A stretch of 64,000 nt of DNA, from contig CAHIKZ030002090.1 in the NCBI GenBank assembly GCA_903632075.3, forward strand, positions 5,330,001-5,394,000, given 5' to 3'. The DNA comes from Acanthosepion pharaonis. Lineage: Eukaryota; Mollusca; Cephalopoda; Sepiida; Sepiidae. This document shows, piece by piece, positions 33,165-44,520 of this stretch. Both the position numbers and the translations under genes were made by a program. The notes beneath the pieces were generated by a model. It ran no database searches and was not told the DNA's origin. It saw only the letters and a list, made by a program, of their open reading frames with translations. Position 1 is the first letter of the stretch; every line of letters starts with the position of its first letter.

Positions 33165-33775
33165 TTCTATGGCTATTTTTCGTTCTAGATACGTTAATAA
33201 ACAAATGGTAACACAGTCGTTAACGACATATTTTATATCGCGTGTGGACTAAGTATGCTATGTTAGTAGGCAGATTAAGATGATATGAGCTTACCTCTTA
33301 ACTGCCGATGTTCCATAAGAGTTTTGATGTGAGTTTGTGTCAGTAGAATGATGATTTGGCTTGTTTTCAATATTTTATTACTAGTTATACAATTTTTATG
33401 CCTAGCGAAGTCAGGCTCACCCGAAGCCCTAGCCTACCGGAACAACACGCGGTTGTCTCCCATTTGTAATACTGTCGTTTTAGGCGCCGAGTATTTGTTT
33501 GGTATATTTAAAAATAAAAAATAAAAAACTTATCCTATGCGAAGGCAACTGCATTATTATTTCATTATTAATATTTATATTTAATCCTCTTAAACAAAAC
33601 ATCTGACTTGCTGTCAGTCATTCATTATCGTAAATAAGCAACAATCAAATTAACGAGTGTAATTTTTAAACGATACTTAATTTAAGAAAATCGACACTAG
33701 TTATCTCCCTTTAATTTCTTGGATTTTTCTGTGTAGCGAGACTGTTACGTGATATCTGCCCTCCTCTATGTGAGT
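33165..33775. other. No recognisable gene
   Basis: AT-rich; nothing supported. Confidence 0.5.
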
Positions 33776-33779
33776 GCTC

Positions 33780-34115
33780 GACAATCTCCTCAGACATGAA
33801 GAAGAGACTTGAAGGAATAGAAATGTGGCTCTATAGAAGTATGCTGAGGATACTATGGACCAAACATGTGAACAACGACGAAGTTTGACAGAAAATGAAA
33901 GCAAAAAGGAAACTTATACTTTACATCAGGAAGAGAGAGTTAAGGATTCTAGAGCACATAATGAGGAAAGAGAGCTTGAAAAATTTGATACTCACAGGAC
34001 CAACGAGAAGGACAGAAGAATACAACGCATAAAACGAAGAGAAGATTCTATTTAACGCTTTCGAGGAAGCCGGTTTCTGGACCAGTGACCGTCAGTTATC
34101 AACCGGCCCTTAAAT
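33780..34115 (+). pseudogene. RTE-like LINE C-terminal fragment
   Basis: Joining frames, the + strand shows RRDLKE, WLYRSMLRILWTKHVNN, KRKLILYIRKRELRILEHIMRKESLKNLILTGPTRR-like order, the recurrent endonuclease/RT LINE C-terminus that places EMW-YRRM before the GHIMRKE landmark. It ends where the reading is lost near 34115. Frameshifted. Confidence 0.7.
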
Positions 34116-34589
34116 TATGATGCTAAATCAAAATAATGTTAAATTATTAAAAAAAAACAAAAAAAAAAACGATATTCTATTCCATAATTTTCCTTGCCAA
34201 ATTACAAAATGAATGTTATATACCTAGGTTTCGCAACTCATTAAAAGTAATGTGCGGGACCAGAGTGACCCTGTTGACGTGTCTCCGACAAGAGGACCAA
34301 CGAGCCACAAAAATGAATTAAATCAGTTTGGCATTTTTTGAGTGATAGGAATTGTGAAAATGAAAGAGAGAAAGAAAGAGAGAGGGGACAGCGAGAGAGA
34401 GAGAAAAAGATAGGGGAGGTAGGCTGACAAGGTTTTCGCGCGTATTCCAGGCGTTCTTGTTTATCAATACCTTTGACACCACTGAATGTATAGATCTGAT
34501 AGAGGAACTATATTGGTTCACGATGTCATACATGCCTGGTAAAACATTCCAAACCTCATCAGGCGTACGGCGTACGGCAAGAAGGAAAT

Positions 34590-35620
34590 GCGTGTCCTAG
34601 TCCATTTAATCTCTTTTTAGGCTATGCTCTGAGCATACATAAGTACAGATGCGAAGAGATGGACACTGATCTTTTAAACATTCCACGCAAAATCCTAAAC
34701 GAATCTACTAATAGCAAACAACGTTCCTGCTTTCCCTCCCGATGCTAATGCACTGATGGCATAGGTATTCATATTTGGGATAAGAATGATCTTGAACAAA
34801 AACATCAGCATTCTCTAACAGGGAACCCAAGAAGTAGGATTCAAGTTAAACCTTTCCAAAACAGAAACAAAAAATCGGGAGTTGGAATGAAACCAGTGAT
34901 TGCCCCTACCCTGAATCCATCCTAAAAATTAAGCATGTCGAATTAGTAAGTATCAAACTACAAATTCCTCGACATAAGAACAATCAAACATGTATATAAA
35001 TTGGGTATAGAATAGGCTGCTCTCGGGGTAGTTTTGCACAATACTGGAAGTTGCTACAAAACCAAAATATTAACCTAAGAACTAGAGTCATGTTCTTCAA
35101 TAGCTATCATGTGGATGTCACGTATGGCGTAGAACTAGTTCAGAAATATCTAAACTATCAGCTGTGTATAACCGCTTTTTCAGATCAATGTTTAAAAAAG
35201 GCTTTCAGTGAATGAAACCTGTAGGTCTTAAAGAGGACCATCCTTCTTTGAACCTCGTGGAATGATGTTACAGAATCACAAAGAACTGTACCAAATAATA
35301 GAAATCATACTACTTGAGAATTCTCAACAATAGCAACAAGTAAGATGCATAACTCGAAGATAAAATAATAGCATAATCGAGATGTCGATATTCCACACTA
35401 CTTCAAACAAAAGGTTAGGAAGGATATCCCTATCAGTACTGAAAATTCCGATAACATTTAATGGATTTGAGAAATTTATTTTCCTGAAACACTGTTTTAA
35501 TAATTTTTAATTTTATAAATTTCAAGTGACTGTAACGCTAGCTGTTTGGTCAAGCAATGTGGAATATTTCCTTATAGGGAAACGGCTAATATTACCATAA
35601 CTATTACCCTTTTAATAAGG
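34590..35620 (+). pseudogene. LINE family X remnant with empty Helitron site
   Basis: Decayed + strand reading includes PVIAPTLNPS, KHVYKLGIE, SKLSAVYNRFFRSM and a tail that aligns base for base in places with the copy at 39.7-41.2 kb (for example CTATCAGCTGTGTATAACCG against CTGTTAGCTGTATACAACCG). The 3' portion TTCCTTATAGGGAAACGGCTAATATTA also matches 41148-41175. The stretch around 35500-35520 is uninterrupted here but holds a Helitron in the other copy. Confidence 0.65.
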
Positions 35621-35624
35621 AAAG

Positions 35625-36212
35625 TTTACGCGTAATTTTATAAAGACTCCCGCATCAGTTAATGCGCACACCGTCTTTCACATCAAAATGCCGGAGAATT
35701 TTGAGGGACGGCTGGGAAAAATTTATACACTGGTGCGTACTACGTGGCTAGAAATATGGTTCTTTCTGCGTATCTTGGAGAAATATTATTCGAAAGACAT
35801 CGAATAACTCTTCACTATTCTATGACAGAATGAAAATTATCATATTTAAGAACAACATTATTAATCAAAGATAAAGTGTTCATTATAACATGGCGAGAAA
35901 GTGTTATTGTATGACCCATCTCGATACACAGCATTTTAGTGGCTGACCTAGGTGGTGCGCCAGTGACAAGACCTTTTATCAAGATATCTAGGTATTTGAA
36001 AGAAAGGAATAGAAACCCACTTTTTTCTTTCTTGTTTTCATATTTTCAGTTTTGTCTTTCAGTAGTGGCTGGTCAAAAGACATCAATCTATCTTCAAGTA
36101 ACAAATCAAATATCAAACATATCAAAAACCAATTCACTATCAGATTCGTTAAATGTGAATATTGGTCATGGAAATAATACTATTACGATTAGTATTATAT
36201 TCATAGCAATAA

Positions 36213-36215
<3 letters not shown>
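35625..36215. other. No recognisable gene
   Basis: The open frame at 35939-36277 ends in translated (TA)n and shows no domain. Confidence 0.5.
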
Positions 36216-36277
<62 letters not shown>

Positions 36278-36293
36278 CTTAAAACTATATTTC

Positions 36294-36341
<48 letters not shown>

Positions 36342-36347
36342 GAAATA
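36216..36347. repeat. (TA)n pair enclosing and forming a foldback
   Basis: TA run 36220-36276; then TAAAACTATATTTCTTCAT, a TA run (36297-36338) and the exact reverse complement ATGAAGAAATATAGTTTTA. The second TA run is therefore the loop of a perfect hairpin. Confidence 0.9.
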
Positions 36348-36418
36348 TAGTTTTAAAGTATGCTATATTTAGGGATAAAGTTCTCAATATCAGAGATATA
36401 GCGTATGTAAATATAAAC

Positions 36419-36472
36419 GTGAATAGTGAAGTCAACAGTCAGAAGCGACAGATTGTTGACTTCACTATTCAC
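36419..36472. repeat. 54 bp hairpin
   Basis: GTGAATAGTGAAGTCAACA and its reverse complement are separated by about 15 bases. A diverged third copy of the arm (AGTGTTTACTTCATAGTTCA) follows at 36484-36503. Confidence 0.85.
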
Positions 36473-36524
36473 TGGTAACCTCTGAGTGTTTACTTCATAG
36501 TTCACTTATAGATAGATAGATAGA

Positions 36525-36750
36525 TAGATAGAATACAGGTAAAAAGTTTGTCACTTAGCAGTTACATTCAGTATCCCAACTCCAGAGTTTCGTAGACGAA
36601 CTCTCCAGGAATCCTTCTGTCCATTCCTCAGGGTGTATCAGTAATTGAAGTGCTTATTTTTATCGATCTTATTTCATATGCACTTTTCATTCTTATATGC
36701 ACTGTCAAGTTTTTTTTATCGTGTATGTGTGCGTGCCAAACATTTACTAT
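36525..36750 (+). repeat. Dispersed repeat R3, copy 2
   Basis: Counterpart of 11755-11995, preceded here by a (GATA)n tract at 36509-36532. Confidence 0.65.
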
Positions 36751-36984
36751 GATTGTACAACCAGTAAAGAAAGTTTCAAAATTTAAATACTCTTCTGAGT
36801 GCGAGCTCAACCAGAACTTGCGATTGATCTACTGTTCTGGACACCTAGCCATCGAACAAGACGAGTTAGTCTCCCGGCTACGGCCTATATTGAGCAGCTG
36901 TGTTATGCCACTAAATGTCTCCCTAATGACCGACATTGATTCAGGGCCACGGTGATTGGCGTGATAGACGCCTGAATGTCCCAG

Positions 36985-37085
36985 CTTACTCGACCGGATA
37001 ATAATAAGAAAGAGTTCCAACTGAAATTCGAAACCAGCCCTCGGGTTTCATTTCTGGTAAACGTTTGGCCAGAACGCACCTTCAA
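36985..37085 (-). mobile_element. Possible tRNA-derived SINE head
   Basis: Minus strand: a B box-like GGTTTCGAATTTCAG follows an A box-like stretch weakly. No body was recognised. Low confidence. Confidence 0.25.
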
Positions 37086-37454
37086 ACGCGAGGAATAGAT
37101 TTTAAACTATAAGAACAAAGATTTCTCTTTGTTTTATAATCGAACCTAACGAAGAGAAAGAAAAAAACGAATTGACATCATTTCTTTGTCAAAGTGGAGG
37201 CCATTTTTATTTATTTATTTGTCTCTTCTGTCTTTTCTCTTGAGTAATGGCTTTCGACTCATTTGTCAGTGAGGTTTTGGAGCTTCATGAAACGATTGCC
37301 GACATAACAGAATCCTTTTACCATTTTCTTTGAAGTTTCGCAGATTTGCTTTTCATCTTCCTTTTTCCTATTCATTCTAAATTTTTTCTTATTTTTGTCG
37401 ATAATAGCTCGATACTGTTGTACAGTTTTTTCCAGACATGTCAGAGGCTTGGCA

Positions 37455-37842
37455 GGGGTCTTACGAGCGTAACACGTTGAAACACTGGTTCTAGTACGAT
37501 CAACGAAGTTAAATAACGTCGAGCCTGGTCGATACCTATATGGGCGACCGCTTGGGAATAACATCTGGTGTAAGCTGGCATGTGCGTGTGATGTACAGGA
37601 TAACGGCTTGGAATTAGAAATCGGAGAGCTGAGTTTCAATTCCAGTTGGGTTCGTAATATCCACTTACGCACAAATACCTTTGGTAACGGCATGAATGCA
37701 CCTCTTTTCTACCCCAGCTATAGGTTAATTAGTAGGACTTATATCAGAAGATCATTATTAACTCCCCAAAATTCTTACAATCCAAAAATATTTTCTGGCT
37801 TAAAATCATTAAAAAAACAAATCAATCAATCAAACAATCAAC
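37455..37842 (+). mobile_element. Chimeric 5S rRNA/tRNA-headed SINE, copy C
   Basis: 5S-like head from 37461: TTACGAGCGTAACACGTTGA, AGTACGATCAACGAAGTTAA, GGGCGACCGCTTGGGAATA. tRNA-like unit 37586-37655 with ACAGGATAACGGCTTGG and GAGTTTCAATTCCAG. The body and (AATC)n tail are as in copies A and B. The 144-codon minus-strand frame across this region is an antisense artefact. Confidence 0.85.
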
Positions 37843-38094
37843 ATATTGGAAATTGGAAATTATGATTTTTGCCGTGCCTTTAAAACCCAGTAAATTTAAA
37901 AATAAGTTACTCCAAAATTCGCTTGAGGATGAAATGGAACTGATGTCTGTAATTTAATTACAAAATTAAATTAGAAGCTTTTAGCTTCCATTTTTGAAAC
38001 ATGGTTAGAACTGTGTAGCGAAAAAAAACGTATTTTAAATCAGTTAATTTATAATATTAATGCTCTGTAAATTTACATTGTGCACTATTTTTCT

Positions 38095-38096
38095 TT

Positions 38097-38139
<43 letters not shown>
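38095..38139. repeat. (TA)n tract, left flank of Helitron
   Basis: About 20 TA units. The TA tract resumes on the far side of the Helitron at 38788. Confidence 0.95.
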
Positions 38140-38140
<1 letters not shown>

Positions 38141-38786
38141 CTTATTATAAAACGCAGATTGTGTGTGTGTGTGTGTGTGTGTAACGTTTATATATTGGAT
38201 CGGATTTCCTACATTTTTCAACCGATTTCAACAAAACTTCACAGGACTACATAAAATTACCTTGTGGTGGTTCTAACAGCGCCAAAAATGGGGAAAATAC
38301 AATTGTTTTTGCACAAAATCAATTTGAAAACACGATTAAAAGGCATCGTGAAAATGGAAGGGGGACAACTCACATCGGTTTGTTTGTGTGTGGGGGTTCC
38401 TTTAAATATGGGATCGGATTTCCTATATTTTTCAGCCGATAAAACAAAAATTCACTTTTTTTTTTTTTGGCAGGTAGTGTTTCTTATTCTCTTGCACACT
38501 TTTTTCTTTATTTTTAATATTCAGAATGCTTTAAAAATTCCATTTCCAAGACAATTATTTATAATAAAATTCTATTCAATCGGGACACTCATAACAATTG
38601 AAAACAATGTTTTTGTTTGAGTTTGGGTTTGACCAATTCGTAAAAAAAAAAAAAAACTAATTAAGACATGCGTGTCCATCAACCTTAAACAATAATCTTT
38701 GTCAATTTTATTTTTCAGTCTTTATGATGGTGGATACTTGATCTATCTCTTACTGTTATATCCCCGGACAACGCCGGGCTCTACTA

Positions 38787-38787
<1 letters not shown>
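38140..38787 (+). mobile_element. Non-autonomous Helitron in a (TA)n tract
   Basis: The 3' end carries the Helitron signature: hairpin CCCGG-ACAACG-CCGGG (38762-38778), a few bases, then CTAG (38784-38787), with T as the next host base. The 5' side begins with TTATTATAAAACGCAGATTG and a TG run; the expected TC start is not clear. Inside, GATCGGATTTCCTACATTTTTCA near 38198 recurs as GATCGGATTTCCTATATTTTTCA near 38412. There is no Rep/helicase coding. Both flanks are (TA)n, which suits the A|T target. Confidence 0.7.

Positions 38788-38846
<59 letters not shown>
38788..38846. repeat. (TA)n tract, right flank of Helitron
   Basis: About 29 TA units directly after CTAG. Confidence 0.95.
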
Positions 38847-38849
<3 letters not shown>

Positions 38850-39000
38850 TAATGGAGGTAATTTGAATTTGAATTTCAGTCTAGCTACATTTCACTTACG
38901 TGCAAAGGGATCTTTTGAAAAAATATATGAAACTACCTATTCTCTCACCAGCTGCGGTGTATTCACCTTTTTATTAGATGACAACTACAAGGTATCTCTA
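38850..39000 (+). mobile_element. Decayed SINE body fragment
   Basis: TTGAATTTCAGTCTAGCTACA, TTCACTTACGTGCAAAGG and CACCAGCTGCGGT parallel the B box-to-body part of the SINEs. The head is lost in the TA tract. Confidence 0.4.
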
Positions 39001-39184
39001 TTAAACTATCATGTTTCCAACTGATGTGTTTTACATCAGGATTAAAAATGTTAAAGTGTCCAAAAATCATTTTCATACATTCTAGTACGTTCGACAGTTA
39101 CTACAATAGTTACCAAGAATTGCGAGTAATCGGTATCTTACGCAAGGTGTATTTGACAAATTCTAGCAACCTAACAATGCCGTG

Positions 39185-39415
39185 TTTGTTCGACAGAAGA
39201 ATCTAACAACGCTGTATTCCCACCCCAGAATAATCTATATAAGCCATCTTTGCTCCCCTGAAGAATCTAAAAACTCCAACTTTGCTTCCCAGAAAATTCT
39301 AAAATTGCTATATTTGCTCCTCGGAAGAATCTAAAAACGCTATGTTTGCTCCCTATTAGAATCTAAAAACACTATATTTGTTCCCCAGTAGACTAAATAA
39401 AAGCCGTCTTTGTTC
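39185..39415. repeat. Minisatellite, ~40 bp unit, about six copies
   Basis: Imperfect units of the type CCCAGAAGAATCTAAAAACG plus CTATATTTGCTC. No coding meaning. Confidence 0.7.
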
Positions 39416-39679
39416 GCCATAACACTTCAAGATGTCATTTTCCTAATTCTCATAATCTTAATTTCTTACCAGCTTCTTGTCCATTCCTATCACCTAACAT
39501 TATCTAGTTGTTGACTGTCATCGTTTACTTTGAGTGGCTCTTATGCCTTTTATTGCGTGAACACTGCGAATCAATAACTCTATTCGTATTGTAGAGCTGA
39601 CATGAAACGCTTCTTGACTCTTCCCAGAACTTTTCGGCTCATCCACATATAAATGTTAATTTGTCTAATTGAACAAATA

Positions 39680-41205
39680 ATCTGAGATTGCAATGAAGGC
39701 AGTGATGGCACATACCCTGAATCCACAAAATTCAGGATGTGAAACTAATATTAATACTAAATACTTCAAATATCTCGGTGTATGGATCAATTATAATAAA
39801 TTTAGTATAAGCAATAAGGAAATTAAACATAAGCTGTGTTTAGGGCGTTTTCACCCAACAACGCAATGTACTGCAAAACCAAAACATAACTCGAGCTACA
39901 TTCTTAAATAGACTCATCAGATGGATACTCTCATATACATGTGACGCATGGCACCAAACCCTTTCAAAAATATCTAAACTGTTAGCTGTATACAACCGAT
40001 TTCTCAGATCAATGGTCAAAAATGGTGTTGAGTGAGTGAAGCCTGTGTGTCTTGGTGAAGACTACACTTCTTCAGACAAGTGGCGCTAGAGAATCACAAA
40101 GAATCGTACCAGATAATAGAAAATATATCACTTGAAGACAACCAACAGCGGCAACAATTAAAATGGATATCACGCGTAACTCGAAAAGAAAATAATGACA
40201 TAATCAAGATGTTAACATTCTATATTACTTCAAATAAAAGCTTAGGAAGAGAAACTCCATCAATACTGGAAAGAGCGATAACGGCTACTGGATTTGAGAA
40301 ACCTATGTTCCCCCAAAATTATATTAAAACTAGCAGCATGACCCGGCGTTGCCCGTGCTTGATTCAAAAATCGTACGACTCATACAGCAATCGCTAGCAC
40401 TTGACTTAAAATATTTTTGCTCTTCCTTGCCTTTAAAGGAGTGCCCTTTGCCATGCTAATATTGCTACATGCCTTACTTCTTGCCTATCTCACACTGCGA
40501 ATTTTTTCTAAGCTCTATCCATTACATGTGTTACGAAAAAAAGAACTAAACAAAATGAACACAAAATGATCAGCTTTAAAAAAAGGACTCGTAACTGGAA
40601 AAACTGAATGAAAAAAGAATGTTAACAACAAATACTTTTTCACACCCAACCCAGTTCTGCGGAATCAGAATCAACGTTGAGTTTAAGCAAGCGAATGAGC
40701 CAATTGGAGTAAAGTGCCATGCAGATTTAAATTTTTCCCACTTGTGACGAATGCAGCTATCGATTTTAACATGCGTATCAGTCAGCTGTTGGCTCTCACG
40801 CTGGCCAATAGAATCTTCCTGCCTATTCGTGGCAGCCAGCTATAGGCTCTCACTCTGGCCATTAGAAAATGGCCGCAAACTACATGAAAAGTGCCGTAGA
40901 AGCATGAAAAAATCGATTATTTCCACTATCGATTGGAGTTGGGAAATGCAAAGTCGGTCTTGGCCTTTCCGCTAACTTGGAGCATGTGCATGTAAATTTT
41001 GGTGCAAATCCGTCGAAAATTGCCGCCGTGCATTCGTTACACACACACACACACACACACATCCTGCCTTTTATAGATAGAGATAAAGATTTTACAAATT
41101 TGAACCAGAAGTACTACTGACTACACGGTCAATGACTGCTCAATATTTCTTTATAAGGAAACGGCTAATATTATCATTAATCTCTCAGTATAGTTAAGGG
41201 CTATA
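39680..41205 (+). pseudogene. LINE family X remnant, split by a Helitron
   Basis: + strand frames: KAVMAHTLNPQ, TKYFKYLGVWI (39693-39911), then a 105-codon frame (40080-40397) with HKESYQIIENISLEDNQQRQ, LKWISRVTRKENNDIIKM and RETPSILERAITATGFEK. The same block occurs on the minus strand at 58.6-59.0 kb (NKELYQITENTPL...QQLKWIA). After the Helitron (40330-41083) the 3' end resumes (AAGGAAACGGCTAATATTA). I cannot assign the LINE clade with confidence. Confidence 0.7.
40330..41083 (-). mobile_element. Non-autonomous Helitron inserted in LINE family X
   Basis: On the minus strand the element starts TCTCTATCTATAAAAGGCAG, passes through a (TG)n run, and ends with a hairpin-like GGGCAACGCCGGG block, then CATGCTGCTAG. 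Host A precedes and T follows, with no duplication, as expected for Helitrons. An internal tandem repeat (GGCTCTCACGCTGGCCAATAG and GGCTCTCACTCTGGCCATTAG on the + strand) lies near 40790-40865. No transposase was found. The empty site is preserved in the related LINE near 35505. Confidence 0.75.
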
Positions 41206-41209
41206 TAAT

Positions 41210-41818
41210 GTATTTTTATTCCAGTTCTTGGAGGGCTACGTTGCGTATTTAGAACCAATTCAAACCGCATTTTCCTTTTCTTTTCTTTTCAAATATACGC
41301 AAACTATGATTTCTAAGAATACTTAAAGTAAATTTTGAATAGGTTTAATTATTTTTATGCATCTAATTTATTTCTAATAGATTTAATGATTTTATTATCA
41401 ATACCTGAACTCTAAAACCGAAATTGTTCTATCAGCGCAGTGTCCCTAGTTGGCATAAAAGAATGCCATTACATCCAAATTCGAAATTGTTAGGCATTTC
41501 TTTGTTAAAAATCAAGGAGAACGAATTAGTAAAATAAATCGCTACATTCTCGTTTCGATCACAAACGATATCCGATTTTACGTATGACCAAGTTTCTGTC
41601 AAAGTACTCTTTGACTGAGTACTTGCTGACCCGTTCTTGTAGGTGGGGTTTGTTGGGCGATCTTGCGTGGAGAGGGAACTCAATAAATGCGGCAGGGTTA
41701 TGGATTAAAGTGGAGAGATGTGTGTGTTTGATGAAGTCCTCAAATCAATGCAGATACAAAGATGGCGTATTACCATAATTTATCCATTGCTGATTCAATG
41801 ACGTCATCTCTGCAACAA

Positions 41819-41870
<52 letters not shown>

Positions 41871-42285
41871 TTCTCCTTTTACATGCGTATGGGTGTGTTT
41901 CTGTGGAAGGGGTGGATAACAATGTGGATAGGCATATATACACGTTATTTTAATACATACATGTAATAGAGGGAATATTCCTGTTTTTGTGCTTGTTATT
42001 TGGGGGGTTTTTTTCAAATAATATATTTAATATCTACCTAATTAGACATAGAAAATTGTATTAAAGACTAAGGGGTATATTTTCTTTAATAGAACATTCT
42101 TTCGATAAATTGGTGAACTTTAATGTCACTGTTTGGAAACACGTGGATCAAATACAGGTATCCACCAAAATAAAGTTTATAGTATGGCTTGGGAAAAGAG
42201 TAATTCTTTCAGGAAAGGAGATATTGGAAAGAATCCGGCGCGCAGATTTATATTTTGATAAGATTCGATAGTGGCACATTCGATG
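41210..42285. other. No recognisable gene; one (TA)n tract
   Basis: AT-rich sequence with a (TA)n run at 41820-41867. The short open frames around it are not supported. Confidence 0.6.
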
Positions 42286-42287
42286 TA

Positions 42288-42328
<41 letters not shown>
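42288..42328. repeat. (TA)n microsatellite
   Basis: About 20 TA units, immediately before the foldback element. Confidence 0.95.
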
Positions 42329-42329
<1 letters not shown>

Positions 42330-42330
42330 T

Positions 42331-42514
42331 TTATACGTTATTCTTATAGATATGATTTATTGAAGTAAATGCTCTGTGTTATTAATTAAGCAGTATTAAT
42401 TACATTTACCGGCCTGAATGTTCGAGAAATTTCGCTAAATGTAATTAATACTGTTTAATTAAAAAAACAGAGCATTTACTTCAATAAATTATATCTATAA
42501 AAATAATGTATAAA
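42331..42514. repeat. 184 bp foldback element (MITE-like)
   Basis: ~78 bp arms pair almost throughout: TTATAGATATGATTTATTGA with TCAATAAATTATATCTATAA, AAGTAAATGCTCTG with CAGAGCATTTACTT, and AGTATTAATTACATTTA with TAAATGTAATTAATACT. The ~27 base spacer contains CCGGCCTGAATGTTCGAG. No coding content. Confidence 0.9.
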
Positions 42515-42778
42515 CAGAAAATATATTAAATAATTGTTGAACTTAATCCACTTCATAATATAATAATCCGTAGGTATATAATCGAAGTTAATTCCATCAA
42601 TAGAATTATCAAAACTGATTTAGCTAAAGAGCTCAATGTTTTATTCAAACAGACCATATAAATAACATACGATAGGAATTAAGATTACTTCAAGATTATG
42701 ATCATTTCACTCCTAAATTAAAATATAATTTGCGTTATTTTCAAACCCATCAGGTATATAAGAAAAATAATGTTTATT

Positions 42779-42782
<4 letters not shown>

Positions 42783-42834
<52 letters not shown>
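42783..42834. repeat. (TA)n microsatellite
   Basis: About 25 TA units. Confidence 0.95.
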
Positions 42835-42838
<4 letters not shown>

Positions 42839-43224
42839 TAAAATGTTCTATATTTATAGGGAAAGAACACTCAATATTGGACATAATCGTTTTCAAAGAG
42901 TCTGAATAAGGCATGAAACCGACAAGCACTATGCAGTTCTGATTCTGATGTTCACATTCTTTTTTGTCTTTTATCTCCGTTTAGCCATTTTCTTGTTGCT
43001 CTTATCAACTCAGAATTGGTTAAGCATCTTACTTCGCACGTCATTATTTTAAGCAAACCTTATCGAGGAAATTGCTCGAAAACAATTATTGGAAAAGCAT
43101 TTATTCGAATTGTAAATTGAATGAATGGAAATTAATCGATAGGACAATTATACTAAATGGTAATTATTAAAAATACCTATGTTTGAAATACATATGTGAT
43201 CTTGCTTAGAGAGAGCCAATGCTG

Positions 43225-43440
43225 ATTTACCTACAACTAATAACGCCTTTGATGGGTGGCATAGGGCTTTTTGCAGGAGCTAGTGCCATCCGATCAACCC
43301 ACAAGATGGAATTTATTAGACGAGCCGATTTCAAATTCCAGGCCTAGTCTGTTGCATTCACTTTCACGTAATAGCCTTTGAAAAAGATACAACTCCATCT
43401 CTTTATTTAGCCTACTCTGATTTCAAAACCATGGAGAAGA
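43225..43440 (+). mobile_element. Decayed tRNA-derived SINE
   Basis: GAGCCGATTTCAAATTCCAGG matches the region around the B box of the SINEs. TTGCATTCACTTTCACG, TTGAAAAAGATACAACTCCATC and TTTAGCCTACTCTGATTTC parallel the body. Confidence 0.5.
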
Positions 43441-43484
43441 CAACGGGAATCAATTCCCCAAGAAGTCATGTCAATTCACAGAAA

Positions 43485-43565
43485 ATAACGAAATGGAATA
43501 CATGGGGAGCCGTGCTCGCCTACGTCCCGAACGAACATGGCATTTAAAAACCAAAATTAAAACAG
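43485..43565 (+). pseudogene. RTE-like LINE extreme 3' end
   Basis: The codons reading WGAVLAYVPNEHGI-stop parallel WRTMIAYVLKGQGT-stop at 47.98 kb (minus) and the end of the 56.4 kb copy. Only the last ~20 codons are visible. Confidence 0.5.
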
Positions 43566-44154
43566 GAAGCATATTTCTGCTCTTGATTATGCAATTGACA
43601 GAATGGCTAATAATTACAGACATATGGAAACAGTTCAACTTTGATCTCTTTTCACTTGGTGTCTCTCCTTTTCGGTCATGGATGAATGCGTAAGGTTTCC
43701 GCCCGACTACAGATTATTTAACGCATGCATTCTCATCTGTATGGACCAATGACTTCTACGCTTAAAACCAGCAATTTTGAATTAGGACAGTTTTCACAAC
43801 GCCAGCAATTTGGTTTATTGTTACATTTTGCGTTTGATCAGAGTGTCGGGTATCAATTCTATTTTCAACGATTTTGTAAAAAATTAGGTTGAGTGTAATG
43901 ATCTACTGTGTTTTTGATTCTGTGTATGCATGATGAGGCAACCAGCGAGAAAGAAAGAAAGAAAGAAAGAATGGCGCATAACGTTGCAGAGATTTCTTGT
44001 CTCTTTTTGCGTTTTCGCTCATCTGTGACAATACGATGAATTTATTCCTTTCATCTTCTTTTTCTTTATTCTCTTTTTGCCTGCCATTTCTTCCATCCTT
44101 TCTTCGAAAATTGTCTCCCTTCCTTCAGCTCTTTCTTTTGTTTTCTACACCAGA

Positions 44155-44235
44155 CTCCTCCTCCTCCTCCTACCTGTCTTCTTCTTCTTCTGCTATTGCT
44201 TCTTCTTCTTCTTCTTCTTCTTCTTCTTCTAAAAC
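44155..44235. repeat. (TCC)n/(TTC)n microsatellite
   Basis: Trinucleotide run on the + strand, inside a Ser/Phe-rich open frame that is not a gene. Confidence 0.9.
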
Positions 44236-44249
44236 TTCTTTAAGAAGAT

Positions 44250-44520
44250 GCTCAGGTAGTGTAACGGTCAGCGGCACGGAACAAGAAATCTGTGATCTGT
44301 ATTTAAATTCTGGTCGAGATAGTTGCATTCAGTTTCGCACAAACATCTTTACAAAAATGCGTGTAACCCCCCCCCCATCTATGTGTTAAATAGTGGCACA
44401 AACAGGTATGTAGCCGTTGTTGGTAATAGGTCTAGAAATAGATCCTTCTTCTTCTCCCAGGGAATTCTTAACCCTCGCATACAAGTGAACCTGCCTCCAT
44501 ATCTGTCCACCTGCTTAAGT
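44250..44520 (+). mobile_element. tRNA-derived SINE (family 2), decayed
   Basis: The A box-like GTAGTGTAACGGTCAGCGG and B box-like ATTTAAATTCTGGTCG are spaced as in a tRNA. The body parallels family 2 (CGCACAAACATCTTTAC..., a C-run, GTTAAATAGTGGCA). Confidence 0.5.

Noticed and set aside
35939..36277. 112-codon + strand open frame
   Set aside because: No domain or homology recognised; its end is translated (TA)n.
37259..37693. 144-codon minus-strand open frame
   Set aside because: It runs antisense through the 5S/tRNA head of a SINE and shows no domain.
43997..44389. 130-codon Ser/Phe-rich + strand open frame
   Set aside because: It is composed of pyrimidine-rich sequence and a TTC microsatellite, then runs into a SINE.
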